From the IMG/VR virus record IMGVR_UViG_3300013115_000612, positions 44,151 to 108,150 of that record: 64,000 bases of DNA; one strand, given 5' to 3'. Shown piece after piece: positions 56,164 through 63,731 of the stretch. Source of the DNA: a virus. How positions within the stretch are numbered: the stretch's first letter is position 1; each line of letters starts with the position of its first letter. A program made the translations under genes and the position numbers. The notes beneath the pieces are model-generated. The model was not told the DNA's origin, made no database searches, and saw only the letters and a list, made by a program, of their open reading frames with translations.

Positions 56164-57171
56164 ATGGCTTTTTTAGACAATTCTGGCGACATAATCCTTG
56201 ACGCAGTATTAACCGACACCGGCCGCCGCAGGCTATCCGAAGGGAACTTTCAAATTCGAAAGTTTGCGCTTGGAGACGACGAGATACAATACAACCTTTT
56301 TGACAAAAACAACCCGTCAGGCTCAGCATACTACGATTTAGAGATCTTACAGACACCCGTAGAAGTCGCCCACACTAAAGCTTCTGAAATTCAATATGGA
56401 CTTCTCACTTTAACTAACAACAATTTGTTATACATGCCCTCTTTGGCCTTAAACGAGCTAACAACCCAGTCCGTATTAAAATACCAAAAAGTCCTATATG
56501 TTGCAGTAAATGTTGAAACAAGAAACAAAATAGTAAACTCCTCTAATGTCGATGAAAAATATGTATTAATGTCCAACATCCGGAATCCTACTCGCGCTGT
56601 AGTGGTTGAATCCGGAATCAACACAACAGACCTTAAAGGCACCCCTGCTAACCGCACGGCCTACTTGCAGAGTACGAACCTCATAGACTCAAGTTTTACG
56701 GTATCGGTAGATTCTCGATTTATTAATGGAGTGTGGGGGACCGGGCCAGCTTCCACTTTTTCTAATAATACCGATGGCGCCCCTAATGTGGCGTTTGGAC
56801 CTCTTGTGAACGCGCGCGGCCCAGGCACCTCTAGAGGACTCGTCAACTTTCAAACTTATGCCGCTAATACAGTAGATGATTTGGTGTCTTACTATGCTTC
56901 TCAAGGAGCGAACTTGGACACCCTTATTTCGGCTATCTCGGGTCCACGAGGAACCGCAGCCAAATTAAACTTTAATGTACCTGATGATTTGCGAGAATTA
57001 GCAGGGGGAACTAGAGCTACCGAGTGGACTAAATACGGACAAGTGGCGCAAAATGTATTTAGTACTGGTCAGCTATATGATATTATTGACACTTTCACCC
57101 TAATAGCCGGCTCAAATACAAATGCTTCAATCCAAGTACCCTTAAGACTTATCCGGTACGTAAGTGGCTAA
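56164..57171 (+). CDS. paralogous tail protein B with FLDNxGxIILDAxLTD module
   Basis: 335 residues, paralogous to the upstream gene. It opens with FLDNSGDIILDAVLTDTGRRRLSEG, has FALGDDEIQYNLF, and shares SVDSRFINGVWG and ISAISGPRGT. Both proteins end with IPLRxIRY-like strands (QVPLRLIRYVSG here). GAGG lies 9 bases upstream of the ATG. The copy lacks a His/Pro-rich loop found in A and has its own loop (GPLVNARGPGTS). Retained twice, the pair may form hetero-oligomers or serve two positions in the baseplate. Confidence 0.65.
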   Translation: MAFLDNSGDIILDAVLTDTGRRRLSEGNFQIRKFALGDDEIQYNLFDKNNPSGSAYYDLEILQTPVEVAHTKASEIQYGLLTLTNNNLLYMPSLALNELTTQSVLKYQKVLYVAVNVETRNKIVNSSNVDEKYVLMSNIRNPTRAVVVESGINTTDLKGTPANRTAYLQSTNLIDSSFTVSVDSRFINGVWGTGPASTFSNNTDGAPNVAFGPLVNARGPGTSRGLVNFQTYAANTVDDLVSYYASQGANLDTLISAISGPRGTAAKLNFNVPDDLRELAGGTRATEWTKYGQVAQNVFSTGQLYDIIDTFTLIAGSNTNASIQVPLRLIRYVSG

Positions 57172-57187
57172 ATCACGGAGATATTAA

Positions 57188-58270
57188 ATGCCCCAAAATT
57201 ATCAATTATTAAACCCCAACACAGATCGCACGACTACCAAGACGTTGTTGCATGAGGCGATCCCCGTCACAGGCGCTATTTTAAGTGCCACCTACGGAAC
57301 TTATCCAAACGAGGGTAATATCAAGAACTATACTCATGGAATGTTTCAATCGGTATATGATTATCCTTATTTAAGTTCTTCAGCAAATCACATCTTTGAT
57401 ATTACAATGGGATACGACGAAAGCTCTGTCTTATCGCAGTCTTCACACACGGCGGTGATGATGCAAAAGAAGAAAATTAACATTTATAATCAGATGTCGC
57501 AGGTATTGTTGGGATATACCGGCTCAAATAACGAAGTTGAAATTTTTGAAAGTGATTTAGACTATGGTGACAATGATCGCCAGATGAGAGAATGCTTTTT
57601 CGTTAATTTCTCTCGGCTTCTTAGTAAAGATCAAATTAAACCGGGCACCTTCTCTATCACCCTTGGTTCTGGCTCATGGGCTGCTCCATATAGTGTCGGC
57701 GGCGGTGGGCGCCTCACCTTGACTGATAGATCGGCTTCCCTGACACAAGGAACCAAGAATACTCCCGGTGGAACTTATGGAGTTCTTTATTCGGGTAGTA
57801 ATGCTGATTCGCGCTGCGGATTAGTGTTTTATGAAGCAGCAATTGTAGTCCTCTCGGCTTCGTGTTGGATGTCCGGCGCTACAGAGACCTCGCGCGCAGA
57901 CTTTTACAATCTGGACTACACCGAGCGTTCTACTACAGGCTCCATGATCTCTTCATCGATTTCCGGAAACTGTGATGCCCTCCGACATAGAATTTATGAC
58001 CTCTCTTATAACAACACAACCGAGATCAATTCTACCATTTATTTCTGTAGGGCTCCTCATAATAGTTTCAACTATAGTTCGAACCCGACCTACACGACAA
58101 GCGGCAAGATTAATGTGAAAAACGTCGCCTCTGATCCGCCGGTGTCTTATATTACTACTGTTGGGCTTTATAATGCACAGAATGAACTCCTCGCTGTGGC
58201 CAAGTTATCGGAACCGCTCAAGAAGGATCCTTCAAACGAGATTACGCTGCGAGTAAGATTGGACTACTAA
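57188..58270 (+). CDS. tail protein with VGLYNxxNELLAVAKLS C-terminal motif
   Basis: 360 residues. Ser/Thr/Tyr-rich, with strand-turn pattern and a loop of Gly (SVGGGGRLTLTDRSASLT). It ends with YITTVGLYNAQNELLAVAKLSEPLKKD and RVRLDY, a form that the next gene repeats. SFNYSSNPTYTT is likewise shared. No Cys clusters beyond a few single residues and no catalytic motif. The gene starts 16 bases behind tail protein B. It appears to be a structural protein of baseplate or fibre. Confidence 0.6.
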   Translation: MPQNYQLLNPNTDRTTTKTLLHEAIPVTGAILSATYGTYPNEGNIKNYTHGMFQSVYDYPYLSSSANHIFDITMGYDESSVLSQSSHTAVMMQKKKINIYNQMSQVLLGYTGSNNEVEIFESDLDYGDNDRQMRECFFVNFSRLLSKDQIKPGTFSITLGSGSWAAPYSVGGGGRLTLTDRSASLTQGTKNTPGGTYGVLYSGSNADSRCGLVFYEAAIVVLSASCWMSGATETSRADFYNLDYTERSTTGSMISSSISGNCDALRHRIYDLSYNNTTEINSTIYFCRAPHNSFNYSSNPTYTTSGKINVKNVASDPPVSYITTVGLYNAQNELLAVAKLSEPLKKDPSNEITLRVRLDY

Positions 58271-58271
58271 A

Positions 58272-59699
58272 ATGTCCTTCAAGAAGTTTGGACAAAATGA
58301 TATCCTTATAAATACAATGATGGCAGAGCCTCATTGTGAATTCTTCATTTATGATGGGGATATCTTTTATAACAATACACCGAGCAAAGCCGGCACTTCT
58401 ACTGCAGGCGGCGGCGGTTCTGCTGTGTCTGAAGTTCGTATGGTATCCCCCGGCAGTATTAGCTTGTATGAGTACAATATTGATCGACCAGATACAAGCG
58501 GGGATGATAAGATTATCGGTGAGGCCGGCCCTCACTCTAGAGGAGGCGGCTCTTATACCCAGGCTGTCGCCGATCTTGGACCAGAACCCCAGACATTTGT
58601 TCAATATACTGGACGCATCTATCCTTGGATTTCCAAAGACAGCGCCGGCGCAAGCTGGAAAACAGTTAATGCTACCGGTTATGCTACCGAATATATGTAT
58701 GGTGATGTTCTAACCGGAACCTATCCTCTCTCCGCCTCAATAGTGCGCAAATATATAGTCGGCGGTTCTACAGGTCCCACTTTTGGCGCGGTGGGGGAGA
58801 CGTCTGGCTCCGGCGCCGACGAGGTATCCATCGAGGGCAAGTTAACAGCATTAGGAGATGGTCCTTCTGGTTCTCTCGATAGGCACTTCTATAGTTTAAA
58901 AGGTCGTTTAAATTTTTATGGCATTCGAAGTGCGCACTATAAAGTTTCTGCTTCTCTAGGATCGGACTCGTGGAACAAAAATGAACAGACCTTAAATTTA
59001 ATCGCCATTCCATCAATAGCCTTTGGCTCTCAAATCAAGCCCGGAACGGTCTCTTTAAAATGGTATTATGACGGCGGCCTGATTGGAGAACTTCAAGACC
59101 GTCGACAAAACGGAGAATTAATTCAAGTTTCCGCTTCCACAGGGTATACAGCTAATAATAATAAAGTTGCAGGAGTTATTATGTACGATGAGGGATACAT
59201 TGTCTTAACTGGCTCGTGGGCTTTAAATGCGGCTGCTATCCCATTACAGACGGCCGTGAATTCCTCTCCCACATGGCTTTATTTTGGTGTCGGTGCGAAT
59301 GATGGACTTAATCAAAGTAACACTGGGACTAATTTTGCAAAAGCTTCTTTTAGCTTATCTTTCAAGGGGCAGACGAAAACACAAGTAATGACACTGTTTA
59401 CGCATGCTAAGCGTGGAGAAGCCAATTTCTCTAATAACCCCACATATTTAAAGTATGGACAAGACAAACTACAATATACCTCTTCACAAGTTTATGAAGA
59501 AAATCCTGATCAATTCCTTGCCAACACCGTCAGTTCGAGTTATAATGATTATGAGGCTCCGTTTAAACGGAGTGTGTATATTTCCAAAGTGGCAGTCTAT
59601 GATGAGAATAAGAATATGATCGGCGTTGCAACGTTAGCAAATCCAGTTCTCAAAGAAGAAGATCGAGACTACTCCTTTAAATTAAAATTGGATATTTAA
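58272..59699 (+). CDS. tail protein, larger paralog of the preceding one
   Basis: 475 residues. The last 120 residues line up with those of the preceding protein (ANFSNNPTYLKYG, YISKVAVYDENKNMIGVATLANPVL, KLKLDI). The N-terminal half differs, with a poly-Gly stretch (AGGGGSAVSEV), GAGPHSRGGGS and LNFYGIRSAHYKVSASLGSD. It is the last gene of the structural block. Its stop overlaps the RuvC-like gene. Shared C-terminus and different body suggest a common anchor carrying different heads. Confidence 0.6.
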   Translation: MSFKKFGQNDILINTMMAEPHCEFFIYDGDIFYNNTPSKAGTSTAGGGGSAVSEVRMVSPGSISLYEYNIDRPDTSGDDKIIGEAGPHSRGGGSYTQAVADLGPEPQTFVQYTGRIYPWISKDSAGASWKTVNATGYATEYMYGDVLTGTYPLSASIVRKYIVGGSTGPTFGAVGETSGSGADEVSIEGKLTALGDGPSGSLDRHFYSLKGRLNFYGIRSAHYKVSASLGSDSWNKNEQTLNLIAIPSIAFGSQIKPGTVSLKWYYDGGLIGELQDRRQNGELIQVSASTGYTANNNKVAGVIMYDEGYIVLTGSWALNAAAIPLQTAVNSSPTWLYFGVGANDGLNQSNTGTNFAKASFSLSFKGQTKTQVMTLFTHAKRGEANFSNNPTYLKYGQDKLQYTSSQVYEENPDQFLANTVSSSYNDYEAPFKRSVYISKVAVYDENKNMIGVATLANPVLKEEDRDYSFKLKLDI

Positions 59700-60274
59700 T
59701 GATACTTGGTGTGGATATTTCCACCAGCATCACAGGTTTTGCGATTGTTACCGATAACGTGCTGGTATATTATGACTCTATTGATTTGCGAAAATACAAA
59801 GGCTTTTTCGCTAAGACAATCGCTATAAAAGAAAAGATACTGGACATTTTCGAAATGTACCAGCTTAATAACGATGACAAGATGACTGGAGATTCTGAGT
59901 TTCCTATTCAGCACATCTATATTGAGCAATCTCTCCATATGTTTATGGGAGGCCGCTCATCAGCTAAAACACTTTCAACACTCACGCGCTTTAATGGCGT
60001 CGTAGCGTGGCTTCTCTTCGAACTATTTGAAATCGAACCACAATTTATCGGCGCTTCGTCTGCTCGCAAGCAAGTCGGCATTAGAGTTCCGAGAGGTGAG
60101 AAAGCAAAACAAGTTGTTTTGAAATATTTACTTGACAACGAACCCACTTTTAAGATACAATATACAAGTAAGGGCAATCCCAAACCTGAATCTTATGATC
60201 GGGCGGATGCAATTATAATCGCGAGAGCGGGAGATATAATTGAGCGAGAAAAAGAAACACAAGATTCTGTGTGA
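59699..60274 (+). CDS. RuvC-like Holliday-junction resolvase
   Basis: 191 residues. The retroviral-integrase-fold acidic residues are visible: Asp6 in MILGVDIST, Glu76 in IYIEQSLH, and Asp167 and Asp170 in SYDRADAIIIA. GGRSSAKTLSTLTRFNG fits the substrate-binding helix. RuvC-type enzymes cut branched DNA; in a large phage this helps recombination and DNA clearance before packaging. In T4 the equivalent job is done by the unrelated endonuclease VII. The start is at the stop of the tail gene (TAATG), and the last 35 bases overlap the primase gene. Confidence 0.85.
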   Translation: MILGVDISTSITGFAIVTDNVLVYYDSIDLRKYKGFFAKTIAIKEKILDIFEMYQLNNDDKMTGDSEFPIQHIYIEQSLHMFMGGRSSAKTLSTLTRFNGVVAWLLFELFEIEPQFIGASSARKQVGIRVPRGEKAKQVVLKYLLDNEPTFKIQYTSKGNPKPESYDRADAIIIARAGDIIEREKETQDSV

Positions 60275-61175
60275 TGTATTAGGATATTCACATACAAATG
60301 GTTCCGAAACACTTTTCAAATGCCCTGCGTGCGATCACCACAAGCTTAAACTCTCTGTTAACATCCGCAAGAATGTTTTTAAGTGTTGGGTATGTGATTA
60401 TCGTGGTCGTAATATTCGCCGGCTGGTTCGTCGTTTTGGAACGTTTGTTCAACTACAGCGATGGGAAGAACTCACGGGTCGCCACGATCTCGATAGATTT
60501 GCTGAGCTATTTGATGATAGCGTTCGTGTGGACCCTCAGCCCACTTTGGATCTTCCAGAAGAATTTGTAAGTCTCGCCAGCAATGTGCCGGCAACTGGTG
60601 TATACGCTTATAAATACTTGTACTCACGCGGTATAACAAAGGCCGAGATTCTTAAGTGGAAGATAGGTTATTGTTTCAGCGGCGAGTATCGCAACCGCAT
60701 TATCATCCCGTCCTTTAACGATGACGGCAATGTCAGTTATTTCATCGCGAGATCCTATAACGGAGATTCATACAAGTATAAGAATCCCAGAGCATCTAAA
60801 GACATTGTGTTCAATGAGCTATATATTGATTGGAACGATGACTTGACAATCGTGGAAGGGGTGTTTGATGCCATTACTGCCGGAAACAGCGTACCTATTT
60901 TGGGGTCCACTCTGCGATCTGACTCCGATCTCATCCGCAAAATCGTGTACAACGATACACCAGTCTTCGTTGCACTCGACCCCGATGCGCGAGAAAAAGA
61001 GAACAGGATTATTGAGACGCTTCTTAAATACGATGTCGAACTTTACAAGATTGACGTGAGTGGTTACGAGGACGTGGGCTCCATGCCGAAAGAGGTTTTC
61101 CGAGAGCGAAAACAAAAAGCAGAATTCATAGATAGAGACGACTATTTACTCATGAATTTACTCTCGGCAGTATAA
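60240..61175 (+). CDS. DNA primase (zinc ribbon plus TOPRIM), T4 gp61-like
   Basis: 311 residues from a TTG start at 60240, which has GGGAG about 5 bases upstream; there is no earlier Met. The zinc ribbon uses C28, C31, C49 and C52 (FKCPACDHHK and FKCWVC). The TOPRIM core follows with LTIVEGVFDA (Glu206) and VFVALDPDA (Asp247, Asp249). These build the site that makes RNA primers for lagging-strand synthesis. A short repeat of its 3' end appears at 62554, encoding the same last residues with one D-to-E change. The protein ends FIDRDDYLLMNLLSAV. Confidence 0.86.
   Translation: MSEKKKHKILCDVLGYSHTNGSETLFKCPACDHHKLKLSVNIRKNVFKCWVCDYRGRNIRRLVRRFGTFVQLQRWEELTGRHDLDRFAELFDDSVRVDPQPTLDLPEEFVSLASNVPATGVYAYKYLYSRGITKAEILKWKIGYCFSGEYRNRIIIPSFNDDGNVSYFIARSYNGDSYKYKNPRASKDIVFNELYIDWNDDLTIVEGVFDAITAGNSVPILGSTLRSDSDLIRKIVYNDTPVFVALDPDAREKENRIIETLLKYDVELYKIDVSGYEDVGSMPKEVFRERKQKAEFIDRDDYLLMNLLSAV
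61125..61175 (+). repeat. direct repeat, copy A: primase 3' end
   Basis: The last 51 bases of the primase gene match 62554-62604 at 44 of 51 positions. All but one difference, the first base of a Leu codon (CTC/TTG), sit at third codon positions, and the encoded 16 residues differ by one conservative change (D to E). The repeats flank a cassette of about 1.4 kb. Confidence 0.85.
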
Positions 61176-61180
61176 ACCGC

Positions 61181-61209
61181 TTGACATTTACAGATAGATC
61201 GCTTATAAT
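61181..61209 (+). promoter_or_regulatory. sigma-70-type promoter, TTGACA-N17-TATAAT
   Basis: TTGACA at 61181-61186 and TATAAT at 61204-61209 with exactly 17 bases between, a perfect match to the bacterial housekeeping consensus. It lies in the 40-base gap after the primase. Start of transcription would fall at about 61216, the A of the next ATG. It should be read by unmodified host polymerase, which is typical for early phage genes. Confidence 0.8.
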
Positions 61210-61215
61210 AAGAAT

Positions 61216-61485
61216 ATGAAAGTAACAGCACTAAGGTGTAACAATTGCAACACCCTAATTTATTCTCGTACTCGTCACGATATGAGAGGCTGCCGGTGTT
61301 GGAAGAACGATTACGATAACATCGGAATTGCAATTGACGGCGGGTTCGACTATTGCAAGGTTCACGCCAGTCCAAAATCAGACTATGATTTTATTGCCGA
61401 GTATGATCTTGGAGAGGTTGACAGGAAAACGCTTTATCAAGATTGGAACACTCGAACCGATAATTATGGGATGATTACAGAATGA
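61216..61485 (+). CDS. small Cys-containing hypothetical protein (cassette gene 1)
   Basis: 89 residues, starting MKVTALRCNNCNTLIYSRTRHD, with CNNC and CRCW plus a later Cys that together look like a zinc site. The middle, IGIAIDGGFDYCKVHA, is a recognisable conserved element of small phage proteins of unknown function. The ATG lies at the predicted transcription start, so the messenger would be leaderless or nearly so. Overlaps the next gene by 4 bases. The first 11 bases are the same as at 62615 and 63296. Confidence 0.65.
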   Translation: MKVTALRCNNCNTLIYSRTRHDMRGCRCWKNDYDNIGIAIDGGFDYCKVHASPKSDYDFIAEYDLGEVDRKTLYQDWNTRTDNYGMITE

Positions 61486-62060
61486 ACGAAGAAAACGACT
61501 TTAGACTTGTGAGAGCTTTCCCGCTCCTTTATGCAGATAGGGGCGGCTCTAAGCAATCAACGCTCATGTGTTGGGGCTTCTCGTGCGGCGATGGCTGGTT
61601 TGATCTTATCTGGGATCTCTCAGAGAAGCTTGAGCCGATCATCAAGAAGTTTGTTGATGAAAATCCAAACCTTGAATGTTCGAATTGCGGCTGCAAGAAA
61701 GACAGACACTATGCTTGCAAGACCCGCAATCCCGGCAGGTGCCTATCGGTTCACGTCGATCCGGATTCAGATGAGGAGCCCCCTGGCAACTATTATGCTT
61801 GCTTCTGTGATAGTTATGTGTCAAGTCATCCAAGGGCTGTTCAGGTGAAAGAGAAGTTCGGATCGCTTAGGTTCTATATGACATCAGAAAACGACGAGAT
61901 CCGCAGCCTAATCGGCGAAGCCGAAGCAAAATCGTGTGAAACCTGCGAGGAATGCGGAGATCCCGGCAAAGAAAGAGACACAAGTTGGATCCGAACGCTC
62001 TGCGACGGATGCTATGAGAATTGGGAGCAGATCCGAGCAGCGAGATGGAGCAAAGAATGA
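61482..62060 (+). CDS. conserved phage zinc-ribbon-like protein (cassette gene 2)
   Basis: 192 residues. Cysteine-rich in several places: LECSNCGCKKDRHYACKT, YYACFCDSY, SCETCEECGDPG and LCDGCYENW. CGDGWFDLIWDLSEKLE and VQVKEKFGSLRFYM are parts of a family widely seen as a hypothetical protein in phages. Several metals may be bound. The gene is coupled to both neighbours by 4-base overlaps. A role in host takeover is possible, given the promoter in front; nothing shows it directly. Confidence 0.65.
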   Translation: MNEENDFRLVRAFPLLYADRGGSKQSTLMCWGFSCGDGWFDLIWDLSEKLEPIIKKFVDENPNLECSNCGCKKDRHYACKTRNPGRCLSVHVDPDSDEEPPGNYYACFCDSYVSSHPRAVQVKEKFGSLRFYMTSENDEIRSLIGEAEAKSCETCEECGDPGKERDTSWIRTLCDGCYENWEQIRAARWSKE

Positions 62061-62302
62061 AACCAACACTTGAGTCTGGTGATATCATAATCCGTCGCGC
62101 AAGTAATGGTTGGATTGTATTTGTAGAATCAGAGCACGAGCCAGATCACTTTATCACTCTCCTTTATGAAATCCCCGACACTGAATTCGGGGAACAAGAG
62201 TGCTTTATGAACCTTTTAGGAGCAGAGTTCCCAGAGCAATTTCAGTCAAAACATCGTGGCGGTATTCAAATGGAGTTGCGAACCAAGGGACGAGAGCATT
62301 AA
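62057..62302 (+). CDS. small hypothetical protein (cassette gene 3)
   Basis: I start at ATG 62057, overlapping the upstream stop; a longer form from 62021 would lie inside gene 2. The 81 residues read as a compact acidic alpha/beta protein (DIIIRRASNGWIVFVESEHE, LLYEIPDTEFGEQ) with no known motif. The GGGIQMELR-type end is polar. Probably expressed from the promoter at 61181 along with its neighbours. Function unknown. Confidence 0.55.
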   Translation: MKPTLESGDIIIRRASNGWIVFVESEHEPDHFITLLYEIPDTEFGEQECFMNLLGAEFPEQFQSKHRGGIQMELRTKGREH

Positions 62303-62329
62303 GAAAAATATTGAAGTGATTGAAGAATA

Positions 62330-62551
62330 ATGAGCGAGAACACCAAAAAAGAAGATTGGCAGAGACTAGAAATCACAGATGTGATCGACAATCCTGACGG
62401 AACTTCAACATTAGTTTTTGAACTCGAAGACGAGTTCAGAGAGTGGTTCAAGAAATCATTCGGATTAAAAAGGTGGAGCGACAAAAGGTTCGAGAAGGTG
62501 TTTCTTGAAGCAATTAGAGGCTATATAGAGAGGGAGACCGGAAAAGATTAA
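62330..62551 (+). CDS. small hypothetical protein (cassette gene 4)
   Basis: 73 residues after a 27-base gap, with a weak ribosome site (GAAGAA). The protein has a strand-turn-strand start (RLEITDVIDNPDGTSTLVFELED) and an amphipathic helical end (DKRFEKVFLEAIRGYIERE), recalling small phage proteins of unknown role. It ends 2 bases before the displaced primase 3' end. No catalytic motif. Confidence 0.55.
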   Translation: MSENTKKEDWQRLEITDVIDNPDGTSTLVFELEDEFREWFKKSFGLKRWSDKRFEKVFLEAIRGYIERETGKD

Positions 62552-62553
62552 TC

Positions 62554-62604
62554 TTTATCGATAGAGAAGACTATTTATTGATGAATTTACTCTCGGCAGT
62601 GTAG
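62554..62604 (+). pseudogene. remnant of a second, diverged primase 3' end
   Basis: The frame from TTT 62554 to TAG 62604 encodes FIDREDYLLMNLLSAV then stop, the same 16 residues as the primase C-terminus except D to E. There is no start codon before it and the rest of a primase gene is absent. Nearly all base differences from copy A are at third positions, so this copy diverged while still part of a working gene. Its TAG is merged with the ribosome site TAGGAGAG of the next gene. The match stops sharply on both sides. Confidence 0.85.
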
Positions 62605-63310
62605 GAGAGCCCCGATGAAAGTAACCAAATCAAAACTAAAGCAGATTATTAATGAAGAACTGGGACAAGAACTCCAAGAACTTTATATCCCTTTTATTGG
62701 CGGGAAACTTCCCGAGAAAGAATATGCAATCCGTAGGAAGCAGTTGGACGCCATTGGCGATATGGCAAATGACCTAAGCGCGGAAGAGGAAGAACAATTC
62801 TTAAGGTACGCGAGCCGGTTGGTAGCACCCAAGGAGGAAGGGGAAGGCTTTGTCCTGCTGAGCGACAGGATAGAAGCTGGTCTTCTAGGACAATTGTTTC
62901 AACAACTGAGGCGCCTTCTGTATGACCGTCACCCTAAACATAAAGCACAGAGTCTTATGAACCGTTTTGATCAAAACGCAGATCGGTTGTCCAAAGAGTT
63001 GGGCGGACTAGCCCAAGAAATAGCCGATCAGAAAGCTGATGCTGCGGCAAGAGAAAAGGCCGCCCGGGAAGAAAGGTATGAGAGGGAACAACGAGAAGAA
63101 GAAGAAGAAAAAGCAAGAGCGCGAAATAGGAGAGACGCAGAAGAAGCCCGTTCGGCGCAGGAGTACCTGAGTATGTCCGATGCAGAACGTACTCGACTGC
63201 GCAAGCGGTCAGGATCGTCGTCCCACCGCGTTAACCCCGGCTTTGCAGGCTCAGGAAACATGGGCTATGGAGAATCACTCGATAGGAGAATCCCAATGAA
63301 AGTAACCAAA
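62602..63310 (+). repeat. 28-base leader/start repeat (62602-62629 and 63283-63310)
   Basis: TAGGAGA, then two variable bases, CCC, then ATGAAAGTAACCAAA occurs at both places with 25 of 28 bases identical. Each copy contains a ribosome site followed by ATG and the MKVTK start. The second copy is inside the 62615 gene and is read in frame. Confidence 0.8.
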
Positions 63311-63673
63311 GCACAACTTCAAGAGATCATCCTTGAAGAGCTTACAATCGCTTTAGACGAGCTTGGCGCTGGCAAAGGCGCCGGCATGAGCCTGCGCGCT
63401 GCCCAACTCGGTGGAACCGGACACGGCAAGCGCGATGAAGACGAAGAATACGTCGATCCCGAAGTCGATCCTTATGAGAAAGCGCTGGAAGCTCCGTTGG
63501 CCGAAGAAGAGGATGACGAGTGGATTCAAGACGCAGAGAAAGATATTAAAAAGCGCGGCACCGAGGGTGTCTGCACTGGGGATAAATTTGGTGGTCCCAC
63601 ATGCAAGCCTGGAACGAAACGATACAACTTAGCAAAGACGTTCCGGAAGATGGCGAAAGACCGCAAAAAATAA
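62615..63673 (+). CDS. charged coiled-coil protein with repeated MKVTK..IIxEEL leader, fused or dual-start
   Basis: 352 residues with an N-terminal amphipathic helix MKVTKSKLKQIINEELGQEL. Residues about 140-190 are an Arg/Glu/Ala coiled-coil. At residue 228 (ATG 63296) the leader recurs as MKVTKAQLQEIILEELTIAL. It is preceded by its own AGGAGA ribosome site, so a second protein of 125 residues may be made from the same frame. The C-terminal part is acidic and ends with a lysine-rich helix with CTGDKFGGPTCKPG. In T4, internal head proteins carry a short amphipathic N-terminal targeting peptide; a similar role here is speculation. Confidence 0.65.
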   Translation: MKVTKSKLKQIINEELGQELQELYIPFIGGKLPEKEYAIRRKQLDAIGDMANDLSAEEEEQFLRYASRLVAPKEEGEGFVLLSDRIEAGLLGQLFQQLRRLLYDRHPKHKAQSLMNRFDQNADRLSKELGGLAQEIADQKADAAAREKAAREERYEREQREEEEEKARARNRRDAEEARSAQEYLSMSDAERTRLRKRSGSSSHRVNPGFAGSGNMGYGESLDRRIPMKVTKAQLQEIILEELTIALDELGAGKGAGMSLRAAQLGGTGHGKRDEDEEYVDPEVDPYEKALEAPLAEEEDDEWIQDAEKDIKKRGTEGVCTGDKFGGPTCKPGTKRYNLAKTFRKMAKDRKK

Positions 63674-63677
63674 AAGC

Positions 63678-63706
63678 TTGACTCTTGCTTGACAATGAGT
63701 TATACT
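63678..63706 (+). promoter_or_regulatory. sigma-70-type promoter, TTGACT-N17-TATACT
   Basis: TTGACT at 63678-63683 and TATACT at 63701-63706 with a 17-base spacer lie in the gap before the nuclease gene. One mismatch per hexamer. Transcription would start near 63713, giving a leader of about 20 bases that includes GGAGGG. Confidence 0.65.
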
Positions 63707-63731
63707 ATAAGAGTATCTATGCGGAGGGTAC

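Noticed and set aside
60609-60616. TATAAATA inside the primase
   Set aside because: It lies in coding sequence with no gene start nearby.
63689-63694. TTGACA as -35 box for the nuclease promoter
   Set aside because: No acceptable -10 lies at 16-18 bases; TTGACT at 63678 with TATACT is better.
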